This document shows, in pieces, positions 56,048 to 64,000 of a stretch of 64,000 nt of DNA (positions are counted from its first letter, which is position 1; each line of letters opens with the position of its first letter). The stretch is from Planctellipticum variicoloris. GTDB lineage: Bacteria; Planctomycetota; Planctomycetia; Planctomycetales; Planctomycetaceae. Location: positions 3,051,557-3,115,556 of the forward strand of contig NZ_CP130886.1 in NCBI RefSeq assembly GCF_030622045.1, given 5' to 3'. Below the pieces are notes generated by a model that saw only the letters and a program-made list of their open reading frames with translations, was not told where the DNA came from and ran no database searches. A program made the translations under genes and the position numbers.

Positions 56048-57181
56048 ATGAAACTTGCGCTGGCGGTCCTCCTGTGCGCGGGTTGGTCGGGGATCGCCTT
56101 CTCCGAGGAACGGCTCGATCCGGCTCTTCCGTATCAGGCCGAGCGGAGCCATCCGGTTACGTACGACGTCGAATTCGCCTTTGTAGTGACCGCCCCGTAC
56201 AAGACGAAGCAGCTCCGGGTCTGGGTGCCGTTGCCTCCGTCGGATGTCGCGCAGGAAGTCACTGGCCGGGAGCTTTCGGCGTTCCCGGACGACGTCCGTC
56301 CGGAGATCGCCACTGAAACGGTTTACGGCAATCAGTTTGCCTGCTTCACCTTCGAGAAGCCGCAAGGGGCTCAGATCGTCCGGCATCGGTTCCAGGTCAC
56401 GGCCTGGGAGCTGAACTGGAAGATTGACCCGGCCAAAGTCGAAACGGTCCGCAACTGGCCGGCGAGCTTCGCCCCGTATCGGCGGAGCGATGGCGGAGCG
56501 GTTGTCGTCGACCAGCGATTCGAGAACTTGCTGGCGGAGATTGTTCCGGAACGGGCGACGGCTGCGGGAGACTTTCAGCGGGTCCTGAAGTGGGTTGACC
56601 GAAACTTCGAATATGACCACGTGAATGCGTCGCTGCAGGCCCGTTCCGAGCACGGGCTCGAACGCCGTCGGGGGCACTGCAGCGATTATCACGGGTTCTG
56701 CGCCGCGATGGGTCGAGCGCTCGGGGTGCCGACGCGGGTCACTTACGGGATCAATCCGTTCCCCAAGGCGTCGCCGTCGCACTGCAAACTCGAAGCGTAT
56801 CTCGCGCCGTACGGCTGGGTCAGCTTCGATGTTTCCGAGACGCAGAAGCTGGCGGAGCTGATCCGTAAGACGCCGGAGCTGACCGACGAGCAGCGGCTGG
56901 GCTTGATCGCCCGGGCGCAAGGCCGGCTGATGTCCGGTTTCCGCGATAACACCTGGTTCCTGCAGACTCGCGGGAGCCGGTACGAGCTGGCTCCCAGAGC
57001 CAGTAGCGGCCCGGTCAACGTCGTCCGGACGATTTACGCCGAGGCGGACGGCGTCCCGCTCGTCGAGCCCGATCCATCCAACAAGGATCAGACAGCCTTC
57101 ACCTGGATGACGGCCCACCGGTATCGGGCGGATCGTGATGTGGCGTATCCGTTCGCGGACGTGCGGAGCCTGGAAGAGTAG
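56048..57181 (+). CDS. Exported transglutaminase-like protein
   Basis: 377 residues with a signal peptide (LALAVLLCAGWSGIAFS). The transglutaminase core has the catalytic Cys in RRRGHCSDYHGFCAAMG, His in SPSHCKLEAYLAPYGW and Asp in WVSFDVSETQK. An N-terminal beta domain (TAPYKTKQLRVWVPLPPSD) precedes it, the arrangement of secreted bacterial transglutaminase/protease-like proteins. It starts 33 bp after the channel gene and may share its transcript. Confidence 0.88.
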   Translation: MKLALAVLLCAGWSGIAFSEERLDPALPYQAERSHPVTYDVEFAFVVTAPYKTKQLRVWVPLPPSDVAQEVTGRELSAFPDDVRPEIATETVYGNQFACFTFEKPQGAQIVRHRFQVTAWELNWKIDPAKVETVRNWPASFAPYRRSDGGAVVVDQRFENLLAEIVPERATAAGDFQRVLKWVDRNFEYDHVNASLQARSEHGLERRRGHCSDYHGFCAAMGRALGVPTRVTYGINPFPKASPSHCKLEAYLAPYGWVSFDVSETQKLAELIRKTPELTDEQRLGLIARAQGRLMSGFRDNTWFLQTRGSRYELAPRASSGPVNVVRTIYAEADGVPLVEPDPSNKDQTAFTWMTAHRYRADRDVAYPFADVRSLEE

Positions 57182-57620
57182 GGGGGACGAGGCGGGCTTC
57201 GGGTTTCGGGCTTCGGGCTTCGCAGAGACATCAGGACGGTGTGAACTGGTCGAGAAGACTTCGCGCAGAGATGCGGAGCTGAGCGAGACGACGCAGAGCA
57301 GGAAGAAGAGGGCGGCAAGCGACATCGCCACACGCGGCCAGGCTGCCCCGCCAGCGGCGGTCGCTGCCCCGCCGTGGGCGGTCGCTGCCGACTCAGAGAT
57401 GGGTTGAGATTGGATGCCGCATTCGGTTGCGTTGGAAAGAGCACTGGCGGAGGAGTCGCCAGTGGCACCACACGCGGCCACACTTGGACCGGTTGCGCCG
57501 CCGCTGGCGGTCATTGCGGACTCGGAGCTGGGTTGGGGGTGGATGCTCCTTGAGGCTGCGTTTTGAGGAGTCGATGGGAAGACTTCGGGCGCTGACGCTT
57601 CCGGCTCTTTTTTGAGGCTG
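57182..57620. repeat. Repeat cluster (E copy 1, F copy 1, tandem units)
   Basis: Contains GCTTCGGG-type tandem units (57196-57230), a doubled CTGCCCCGCC-containing unit (57340-57390), segment F copy 1 (57391-57425), palindrome E copy 1 (57435-57468; arms GCACTGGCGG and the opposing GTCGCCAGTG) and a GACGCTTCCGG end. The same series of blocks recurs around 59288-59480. Confidence 0.6.
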
Positions 57621-58093
57621 CGGACGGGGGCGCCCGGTCCTACTCGTTGATGCCAGCAGACGCCGGGGATCTGGGCGGGGTCGGCTTCGGCGGAGAGATC
57701 GCGGAGGTAGGTCGGGCGCTGGTCTGCCGGTTGCTCGACGAGCCAGGCGTGGTACTTCTGCCAAATTTCGAGGCGGCGTCCGAAGCGGTGCTCGAGGGTG
57801 TGCCAGGAACGTGGCGAGAGCCGGTTGAAGGCGGCGATCGTGGGGAATTCACCGGTGAGTTCGCCGACGCGGCTGATCTCCTGGAAGAGATGCTCGTCGG
57901 AATGGAGTTTTCTGGGGGCGACTTGCGGCGGAAGTCCCGCGGCGACGCGGAGATTGGTCCAGTTGCCCCAGAGCCGGTAGACCCAGAAGGGCTCGATGCG
58001 GGTCAGGCGGAAAAATTTGAAGAGCGTGAGGTCGGGGCCGTAGTGGTCGGCCAGGAGTCTGAGGCGTTTGCGGAGGTCGTCCATTTCGAACAT
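57621..58093 (-). pseudogene. HNE-like repeat protein with unresolved 3' end
   Basis: Starts at the ATG at 58093 (or 58081). Two repeats resemble the homing-endonuclease-associated repeat: RLRLLADHYGPDLTLFKFFR...FWVYRLWGNWTNLRVAAGL and ISRVGELTGEFPTIAAFNRL...TLEHRFGRRLEIWQKYHAW. After about 155 residues the frame enters dispersed-repeat sequence and, with no stop until 54050, would run antisense through three well-supported genes. I therefore stop the gene at the repeat boundary and regard it as a gene that lost its 3' end, or whose end lies in the repeat. Confidence 0.5.
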
Positions 58094-58336
58094 GGCGGGG
58101 GCCGGAAGAGAGGGGGGGGAAGGAAGTGGTTAGTGATTAGTGGATAGTGATTAGTGCGGAGGAGAGAAGTTTCCAGAGGTGTCAGAGCGAAGCGATTCTC
58201 GGCCTCTGGCGACCCTGTTTGACCCCATTCGGGGTCTGCGGAGGCGGATCTTCGCCCAGGGCTTACGCCGCTGGGCGACATTGGTTCGCCCCTGGCGGGG
58301 CTTTGGAGTACGCCGGTGGAGAGGGGGCGATTGTGT

Positions 58337-58373
58337 CCTCTCAACCTATGGGGGTTTGTTGCGCGGAATTTAT
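58337..58373 (+). repeat. Direct repeat G, copy 1
   Basis: Begins CCTCTCAACCTATGGG and ends GCGCGGAATTTATG; copy 2 lies at 58461-58497 with three or four mismatches, 124 bp away start to start. Confidence 0.75.
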
Positions 58374-58460
58374 GGAATGGTGATTGGTTGTTTGTGATTT
58401 GTGATTTGTGATTTGGGAAGCGGGACGCGTGGGGGCTTTGGAGATGGTGGATTGAGGCGC

Positions 58461-58497
58461 CCTCTCAACCTATGGGAGTTTGTTGCGCGGAATTCAT
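58461..58497 (+). repeat. Direct repeat G, copy 2
   Basis: Same orientation as copy 1 at 58337. Confidence 0.75.
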
Positions 58498-58801
58498 AGT
58501 TTGGTCCGTTGTCCGTGGGGCGTAGGGCGATCCGTTGCGTGGCGAAGGGGATGCGGAGGCTGCGGATCGGCATGCGGGGGCGTGCCCTGCGGGTTGGGCG
58601 GCAGGGCGTGATGCGGGTGGACGAGACATTTTTTCTGCAACAAATGCGAAAAAAGGGGCTGACTGGCGGAGGGGCGGGGTGGTACAGTGGTGTTTGTCAT
58701 TTCCCAAGGGCCCTGGCCGGGAGAACTGTCTGTCGCTGCTGCGTAAGCGACTGCGGTCCCGTCCGGGGCTCTGTGCATTCCGACTCCGGGGGGAGGGCAT
58801 C

Positions 58802-59173
58802 ATGATTGCACCGTGGACGACTCCGATCACCCGCGAGACCTTGCTGCACGCCGGCTGGACGCGCGAGGCGATTGGCTATGAGCTGGAGCTGCCGGTCGTG
58901 GATGGCGGGGAAGCGATCCGGCTGCTGCTGGTAGAGGCCGACGGCGATCCGATGGTGTTCGTGGCTCAGGATCTCGACGGCGAAGCGGACCACAGCGTGG
59001 TGCAGCTTTCGTGCGGCCGGTTCGAGACGATGCAGTCGCTCGAACGCCTGGTCACGGCGCTGCGCGGGGACGCCGGCCAGCGGGGGTCGAGCTCCGCCGG
59101 GAACCGGTCATTGCGAACGGGCGGGAATGGTGCGGAGGGGGTTTTCGTGGTCGAGGGTCCGGGGGCTGATTAG
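58802..59173 (+). CDS. Small hypothetical protein
   Basis: 123 residues from the ATG at 58802 (MIAPWTTPITRETLLHAGW), preceded by GGGGGGAGGG, a strong ribosome-binding site. The first 90 residues are a compact acidic domain (VVDGGEAIRLLLVEADGDP, FVAQDLDGEADHSVVQL) of unknown family; the last 30 are low complexity. No signal peptide. Good codon usage supports a real gene. Confidence 0.65.
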   Translation: MIAPWTTPITRETLLHAGWTREAIGYELELPVVDGGEAIRLLLVEADGDPMVFVAQDLDGEADHSVVQLSCGRFETMQSLERLVTALRGDAGQRGSSSAGNRSLRTGGNGAEGVFVVEGPGAD

Positions 59174-59287
59174 CGCACTCTTTCGCGATCCAATCCGCCA
59201 TCTGGATCGAGGAACGACGCAGTCGCCGCTTGTGAATCTGTCGGAAGACCGGGGCTTCGCGAAGACGCTCCAGCCGCCGGCCACCCC

Positions 59288-59480
59288 GTCGCCACGTGCA
59301 GGAAGACTCCGGACGCTGACGCTTCCGGTTCGTGGGTTTCCGTTTGGCCGCGTGGCGCCGACTGCGGATGCTCCGGATAGCGGCGTTGCAAAGAGCACTG
59401 GCGGACGAGCCGCCAGTGGCACACGCCGCCCGGCTGCGGACTCAGAGATGGGTTGGAGATGGACGCCACATTCCGCGGCG
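59288..59480. repeat. Repeat cluster (E copy 2, F copy 2)
   Basis: GAAGACTCCGGACGCTGACG, palindrome E copy 2 (59388-59422; arms GCACTGGCGG and CCGCCAGTGG) and segment F copy 2 (59440-59474). The blocks match those at 57391-57620 with a changed order. Confidence 0.6.
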
Positions 59481-59499
59481 GTGGTGGATCGGGGAGAGA

Positions 59500-61053
59500 T
59501 CATCGCAGCGTGTTTGTATCGACGGGTTGGCCATCGTTGTGCTGGAGGATGCGCTGCAGGGTGTCGGCTGGCATCTTTGGGTTGAGATGCGAGTGGACGG
59601 AGCCGTCGCAGAATGCGGCTCGGAAGGAGTTCAGGGACGCCGGGAAGAGCTTGTCGAGGTGTTTCCAGTCGATCGGCAGATCTTCGGGTTTTGTCCAAGG
59701 GACGGCCTGTTCGGGGGAGGCCTGCAGGATCATGACCGTGTTGGAGGTGCCGTCGCGGATGTCGCGGATGGGCGTGCCGGATTTGCCGTGGAAGGGGGTT
59801 TCGTCGGCGACCGGGAGGAGGAAGGTGGTTTTGCATTCGAGGTTGCGATCGATGGCGTCCGAGGCGAAGACGGCGGGCATCTGGCGGAGGAGGGGGCGGT
59901 TGTGGGGGCTGTCCCAGGGTTCGTCGAGATGAAACTTGGCGTAGAGGGGGCTCTGGTCGAGGTAGGGGAGGAGATGGACGCGCCAGCTCAGGAGGGGTTT
60001 GCCGTCTTTCGAGAAGCTGGCGGGAGGGGGGAAGCTGCCCCAGGCGTCGTGGAAGTTATGCATGGCGAGGCCGAGCTGCTTGAGGCTGTGGACGGCGTCG
60101 AAGGCTTCGGCGGCGAAGAAGTTGCCGCCGCACAGGCGGTCGAACAGGCGGCTGGCGATGGGATTCTGCAAGGAGACGCGGGCATCGATGCGGTCGCCGG
60201 CGGCTGTCAGGAGGTTCGCGGGAAGGGGATCGGCGGCGGGAGCGTCCGGCGTCGACTGCCGGTCGAGCCACGTCAAGAAGGTGGGGGCCCAGGCGGCGAT
60301 GGAAGCGGCGTCGGCGGGGCTGGACGCTGCGAGCTGGAGCCGAGCTTCATTGCGTCCGGTGTCGAGCGCCAAGGAGATCCATTGGATGGAGGCGGCGGCC
60401 TCGGGGGCGAGCTGGCCCGATTCGGCCGGGAACGTCGGCCAGAATTCGCGGAGTATACGGCGCTGCGCGGGGGAGGGGGCAACGGCGACGGCAATGGGGA
60501 CGTCGCCGGCGGCGGCGAAGGCGGTCTCGAGGTCGGGGCGCGGGGGGCAGAGGACGCGGCCGAGGCGATCGAAGGCTCCTGCGTGGCCGCAGAAGACGAC
60601 GGAATCGCGGAGCGTGACGCGGAGGGGGACGCCGAGCGTGGCGGCTTCGGGGTCTTCGGCGGAGTCCGGATTGCCGGTGGCGAGATAGGCCGCGATTTTA
60701 CGGGCGACGGCTGGTTCGGAGGCGGGGATCAGCCAGAAGGGACCGGCGCGGCCGAGGTCGGCGGAGCTGATGATGGCGTAGACGCGGGTGGCGCCGAGGC
60801 CCTGCAGTCGGGAGCGGATGCTGTCGGCGTAGGTGACGATCAGCGTGGTCTGCTCGGGGGTGCGGGCTGCGGACTGGGGGATCAGGCGGGCGAGGGATGC
60901 GGCGTCCTGGAGGGCGAGGTCGAGCCGGACGACGGCGACGGTTCCCTCTTCGAGCAAGGGGGCGATCTGGGCGAGCGTGGCGTCGGCGGCTGAAGCCACG
61001 CGGGCGAGGGCGATGACGGCCAGCAGGGCCGCGGTGATCCGAGCGGGAGTCAT
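59500..61053 (-). CDS. DUF1559-containing exported protein without prepilin leader
   Basis: 517 residues. It starts with an ordinary signal peptide (ITAALLAVIALARVASA) instead of the GFTLIE leader, followed by a roughly 290-residue N-terminal domain of unknown family. From about residue 330 the DUF1559 body is clear: LKQLGLAMHNFHDAWGSFP, SWRVHLLPYLDQSPLYAKF, GTPIRDIRDGTSNTVMILQ and AAFCDGSVHSHLNPK. It is therefore not a pseudopilin; the DUF1559 fold is used as an exported domain. Confidence 0.85.
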   Translation of the reverse strand: MTPARITAALLAVIALARVASAADATLAQIAPLLEEGTVAVVRLDLALQDAASLARLIPQSAARTPEQTTLIVTYADSIRSRLQGLGATRVYAIISSADLGRAGPFWLIPASEPAVARKIAAYLATGNPDSAEDPEAATLGVPLRVTLRDSVVFCGHAGAFDRLGRVLCPPRPDLETAFAAAGDVPIAVAVAPSPAQRRILREFWPTFPAESGQLAPEAAASIQWISLALDTGRNEARLQLAASSPADAASIAAWAPTFLTWLDRQSTPDAPAADPLPANLLTAAGDRIDARVSLQNPIASRLFDRLCGGNFFAAEAFDAVHSLKQLGLAMHNFHDAWGSFPPPASFSKDGKPLLSWRVHLLPYLDQSPLYAKFHLDEPWDSPHNRPLLRQMPAVFASDAIDRNLECKTTFLLPVADETPFHGKSGTPIRDIRDGTSNTVMILQASPEQAVPWTKPEDLPIDWKHLDKLFPASLNSFRAAFCDGSVHSHLNPKMPADTLQRILQHNDGQPVDTNTLR

Positions 61054-61113
61054 GGGAGGGGTCCTTGGAAGTGTGCGGGGGACATTGAGTCTGCGGACGA
61101 GGTCGAGCGCGTG

Positions 61114-62673
61114 TCAGTTTTTGCCGGCGTTGAGGTGGAAACGGATCAGGATGTAGTCCTCGCCGGGGAAGCCGGTGGGGGCGTCGAGGACGGCGGTGTT
61201 GCCTGTCGATGTGTAGGGGAAGTGCTGGAGCGTCACCGGGTGGCGCGGGACGGGAACGACGGTGATTTCGTCGAGCGACGCGGGGAGCTGGCCGTGGTGT
61301 TGTGCGGCGTGGAGGCGGAGGGCTTCGACGACCATCAGGGCGCAGTGGCGGATCACCGGTCGCCATTCGGCCTTCAGAGCCTGCTGGACCGCGGGCATGA
61401 GATCTTCCGCCAGGAACGTGGTACGACTCGGGCCGGCGGCGTTTGCGAACGGACGTTTCGACTGGCTGTGGAACTCGCCATCAATGAGTTCGATGAGAGC
61501 GGGGTCGGCGCGGCGGGTCCATTTGAGGAGTTCCAGTTCGGTGCGGCGCGTCGAGCGAATCTGATGGACGGCGACGACCTGGCCGACGGGCATGGCGTCG
61601 AGATCGACGTGAGGGATGCCGTCGGCTTCGAGATCGCGAAGGGCTCCGGGGTAGCCGTTGAACAGCGTCTGAAGCAGATACGCATCCGCCAGCCAGTCCG
61701 GTGCATCCTGTTTCGGAATCCGACGCGAATCCGACGTGAGCTGGCGCGAGTCCCGAAGCGTCTGACGAAAGTCCCCGCGCCAGCCCTCTGACGTCCGCGG
61801 ATGCAGCTCCGCGTCGCTGAACCAGGGGAAGACGCGTTCGGGGAGGGTCAGCTCGGTGTCGATGGAATCGCGACACTGAACCAGCGACTCCGGGATGCCC
61901 GCCAGAGCCCAGTAGAGGCTGGGTGAATCTGGAAGTGCGATCAAATCTGCCAACCCGACCTGCGTGATTGAGGCGCAAGCGATCCCGACCAGGTCGATGA
62001 TGATGCACTCGTTATCGTCGAGTGCATGCGCCAGGCGCAGTCCGGTGCGAGCCCAGTCGGCCGCTTGCACAAAATCGCCGTCGGCCAGGGCCAACTGCAT
62101 CTTCAACTTGATCAGCCGCATCAGGGCGCGGGCTTCCTGGAACTCGCCGAGTCGGTACTCAATCGTGGCGAGTCCCCTCAAATCTCGCATCCGCAGACTC
62201 CATTCGGTCTGCTCCCGGAGCGCGGCGATTCGGGCGTTTGACAGGTTCTCGGTCCAGCGCGTCAGGTACTGACGGACTTCCTCACGCGGCAATTCTGCGA
62301 CCGGCATGTCGATCCACGGGACGGTGGCACCGCCGCCGAACGCTTTACGAAACTCTTCGGGCTGCGCCTGCGAGGCCCGATCGAGGCCGGCGATCGCCCG
62401 GTACCAGTAGGTGACCGAGTTGCCGGGGGTCAGTTCGCCGATGCGGGGCCAGAGGGCGTCGGCGGGGAGGGAGGGGATCGTTTTCGACGGCATGGCGACC
62501 GTGCAGGTTGCGAACGGGCCGCGCGGTTTGGGCGACTGGGGGGCGCCTGGCTTTTCAGGAGTGAACGGTCCGTTCGGGCCGAGCTGCACCTGGGCCATGG
62601 CGGACGGGCCGAGGCCTGGCGCAAAGGTTGCGAGCAGGCCGAGGAGGAGTATTCGACGGGCAGGGAACAACAT
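61114..62673 (-). CDS. Exported helical-repeat protein of unknown function
   Basis: 519 residues from the ATG at 62673, with CGGGAGA nine bases upstream and a signal peptide (ILLLGLLATFAPGLGPSAMA). The mature part is helical with tetratricopeptide-like features (IEYRLGEFQEARALMRLIKL, ADWARTGLRLAHALDDNE). The C-terminus (VEALRLHAAQHHGQLPASLDEI) matches the ending seen in several planctomycete exported proteins where a peptide-like substrate of about this kind is listed. Family not recognised. It lies 60 bp before the DUF1559 gene on the same strand. Confidence 0.68.
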   Translation of the reverse strand: MLFPARRILLLGLLATFAPGLGPSAMAQVQLGPNGPFTPEKPGAPQSPKPRGPFATCTVAMPSKTIPSLPADALWPRIGELTPGNSVTYWYRAIAGLDRASQAQPEEFRKAFGGGATVPWIDMPVAELPREEVRQYLTRWTENLSNARIAALREQTEWSLRMRDLRGLATIEYRLGEFQEARALMRLIKLKMQLALADGDFVQAADWARTGLRLAHALDDNECIIIDLVGIACASITQVGLADLIALPDSPSLYWALAGIPESLVQCRDSIDTELTLPERVFPWFSDAELHPRTSEGWRGDFRQTLRDSRQLTSDSRRIPKQDAPDWLADAYLLQTLFNGYPGALRDLEADGIPHVDLDAMPVGQVVAVHQIRSTRRTELELLKWTRRADPALIELIDGEFHSQSKRPFANAAGPSRTTFLAEDLMPAVQQALKAEWRPVIRHCALMVVEALRLHAAQHHGQLPASLDEITVVPVPRHPVTLQHFPYTSTGNTAVLDAPTGFPGEDYILIRFHLNAGKN

Positions 62674-62735
62674 CAGACAGGTCTCCCGTGAGGACGGTGA
62701 CAGAACGCGATGCGGAAGAATTGAATCGATCGGGT

Positions 62736-63287
62736 TTACAGGTCCCGGTCGAACTCGTCGGACCAGCGGCGCCGGAAGTCGAGGACCGTCGTGCCGGGTT
62801 CGGCGGAGGCGTGCGGGCGAAGGTCCGTCGCGGCTACGGCGGGTTCGGCAATGCCAGCGGAGCGAAAGCCGCGAATCGTCAGGAACTGGCCGCGTTCCAG
62901 GCTCCAATCCGGCAGCAGACTCGTCGGGACGGCACCCGTGCGCTGCATGACGGCTGCATGTGTCGGGACTGCGGGGATCGCGGGTGAATCATGGCCGGTA
63001 TCGGTGCGGGTAACGGCGGTCGGCGATGCTGCTGGAACCGCGGTCACGCTTGCGCCGTTACCTGGGAACGGGGGCGTAGACGTATCACCGAGCCACGCGC
63101 CGCCGACGGCAATGGCCGCGAGCCAGCCTGCCGCCGTGCCGGCCAGAAGAAACCGGCGCTGGCGCGTCTGTTCGGATTCCGCGGCAGCGCGGCCGGCGGC
63201 GAACATCAGAGTGTCGCGATCGACGGTAGACGGTCGCGGTTTCAGCGAGAGGAGCGAGGCTTCGAAGCCTGGATCCTGACGATTCAT
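62736..63287 (-). CDS. Single-pass membrane protein, putative anti-sigma factor
   Basis: 183 residues. I chose the ATG at 63287 because it overlaps the sigma-factor stop (ATGA), a standard coupling signal; an ATG three codons earlier is also in frame. It has a cytoplasmic stretch of about 45 residues, a membrane helix (FLLAGTAAGWLAAIAVGGAWL) and a Pro/Thr/Ala-rich outer part. No known anti-sigma motif is visible, so the role rests on gene order. Confidence 0.68.
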   Translation of the reverse strand: MNRQDPGFEASLLSLKPRPSTVDRDTLMFAAGRAAAESEQTRQRRFLLAGTAAGWLAAIAVGGAWLGDTSTPPFPGNGASVTAVPAASPTAVTRTDTGHDSPAIPAVPTHAAVMQRTGAVPTSLLPDWSLERGQFLTIRGFRSAGIAEPAVAATDLRPHASAEPGTTVLDFRRRWSDEFDRDL

Positions 63288-63772
63288 TTGGGACATGGCA
63301 CCCCCAGATGCTTGCGCAGTTCTTCAATTCCCTCGAGATACCGGCGGTGAGCCGTGCTCGACGACCGGCCGATGAGCCCGGCGATTTCTCCGAACGACAA
63401 CCCGCCCCAGAGGTGGGCGATGACGATTTCGCGCGTTTCTTCCGGCAATTGCCGCAGGGCCTGGGTGGCGGCGGAGGCGTCCAGTCCTCCGGCGGGGTCG
63501 GGCTCGAACCAGCCATCGCCATTCGCGGCGGCGGACTCATGCCGGGCTCGGCGGACCGAGGCCCGCCGGTCGCTGATGGCCAGATTGCGGACGACGGTAA
63601 ACAGCCAGGCGGCGGGACTGGCCGGCGTCCCGGATTGGCGGGCGAGTCGCACGAAGGCTTCCTGCACGACATCGGCCGGCGAGCTGCTCCACTGCCGGGC
63701 ATAAAGCTCCAGCGCGGAGGAGTGTTCCTCCAGCAGACGTGCCAGTAGTTCCGCGGCGACGGGCATCGACAT
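63284..63772 (-). CDS. ECF RNA polymerase sigma factor
   Basis: 162 residues. Region 2: ALELYARQWSSSPADVVQEAFVRLARQ, with AWLFTVVRNLAISDRRASVRRARHE. Region 4: QLPEETREIVIAHLWGGLSFGEIAGLIGRSSSTAHRRYLEGIEELRK, a clear helix-turn-helix. Its stop overlaps the start of the membrane partner (ATGA at 63284-63287), so both are made from one mRNA. Confidence 0.92.
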   Translation of the reverse strand: MSMPVAAELLARLLEEHSSALELYARQWSSSPADVVQEAFVRLARQSGTPASPAAWLFTVVRNLAISDRRASVRRARHESAAANGDGWFEPDPAGGLDASAATQALRQLPEETREIVIAHLWGGLSFGEIAGLIGRSSSTAHRRYLEGIEELRKHLGVPCPK

Positions 63773-63889
63773 TCCAGACGAGAGAGAGTTCTCTACCAGT
63801 CTGACGCCTGTCGAACGGGAGCGTCCCGCGAAAAGTCGAAGATTCCGGCCGGCGGTCAGTTCATCGCCGTGCCGCCGTTTCCACGAACA

Positions 63890-63966
63890 CCACGGGTTGC
63901 ACTCCGTCCGCCTGACGGCGGACTCCGTTACACCCGTGGCTACAGCCCGTCGCCCCTCCGGGGCTC
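63890..63966 (-). repeat. Dispersed repeat B, copy 3 (inverted)
   Basis: Reverse complement of the B part of the composite repeats (34979-35062 and 36089-36166): CCACGGGTTGCACTCCGTCC, a GGCGGACTCCG inner stem and CACCCGTGGCTACAGCCCG. It lies in the 228-bp gene-free right edge upstream of the sigma factor. Confidence 0.75.
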
Positions 63967-64000
63967 AAGACAAGACTGCGGGCCTATTTCAGCTTGGCGA

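Larger units (their letters stand above)
58094..58801. other. Intergenic region with direct repeat G
   Basis: 708 bp without a convincing gene. It includes GTGATTAGTG/GTGATTTGTG tandem units (58130-58155 and 58390-58420) and a pair of 37-bp direct repeats (58337-58373, 58461-58497). The G+C is slightly below that of flanking genes. Confidence 0.4.

Noticed and set aside
54050-58093. 1,347-residue open frame on the minus strand
   Set aside because: Only its first 155 residues look like a protein; the rest is antisense to the lactonase, channel and transglutaminase genes, which have clear motifs.
57647-58147. 166-residue plus-strand frame
   Set aside because: Antisense to the HNE-like repeats, Gly/Glu/Val-rich shadow composition.

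Overview
The window is a stretch of high-GC bacterial chromosome that looks like a planctomycete (Planctomycetota). The evidence is a DUF1559 pseudopilin with the GFTLIELLVVIAIIG leader, a second DUF1559 protein with an ordinary signal peptide, a FecR-LamG protein beside an ECF-type sigma factor, a BatA-domain protein, a zinc-ribbon membrane protein, a thioester alpha-2-macroglobulin and many exported proteins of unknown function. No rRNA, tRNA, CRISPR array or phage module was recognised.

Layout. 1-4.5 kb: the 5' part of an isochorismatase-type hydrolase, a zinc-ribbon membrane protein, a secreted SUMF1-like protein and a BatA/VWA membrane protein. 4.5-9.2 kb (minus): a nucleotide-sugar operon (UDP-sugar epimerase, UDP-glucose dehydrogenase, UDP-glucuronate decarboxylase) and an LpxL/HtrB-type acyltransferase. 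9.3-13 kb: exported peroxiredoxin, PhoR-like histidine kinase and TruB. 13-22.5 kb: mostly exported proteins (alpha-helical unknown, M28-PDZ peptidase, lipoprotein, DUF1559 pseudopilin), an ECF-type sigma factor followed by FecR-LamG, and an enolase-superfamily enzyme. 22.7-24.3 kb: an IS110-family element and repeat debris. 24.3-33.4 kb (minus): nuoHJKLMN, the membrane arm of complex I without nuoI, then a small unknown gene and tatD.

33.4-38 kb is accessory in character. It has several families of dispersed palindromic repeats, two roughly 235-bp direct composite repeats bracketing a small membrane-protein gene, a multi-branched foldable segment, and a low-GC gene that looks like an Abi-type N-terminal domain joined to a deoxyribosyltransferase/TIR-like domain (candidate defence gene). 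38-45.2 kb: a 2,058-residue alpha-2-macroglobulin and a secreted DUF6134-like protein. 45.4-47.1 kb: an insertion sequence with an 11-bp terminal inverted repeat, a +1-shifted transposase frame and a perfect 17-bp palindromic direct repeat at both junctions. 47.2-57.2 kb: esterase, HAD phosphatase, amidohydrolase, a CWC zinc-binding mini-protein, a DUF711 plus ACT-domain pair, a sigma/envelope-type small protein, a 6-phosphogluconolactonase-like beta-propeller, an aquaglyceroporin-like channel and an exported transglutaminase-like protein. 57.2-64 kb: an HNE-like repeat gene whose 3' end runs into dispersed repeats, a DUF1559 protein, a secreted unknown, and an ECF sigma factor translationally coupled to a membrane partner.

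The clearest functional groupings are the UDP-glucose to UDP-glucuronate to UDP-xylose/UDP-galacturonate pathway, the complex I membrane arm, two sigma-factor/membrane-partner units, and the repeat-rich island around 33.5-38 kb, where the best candidate for an undescribed system lies.
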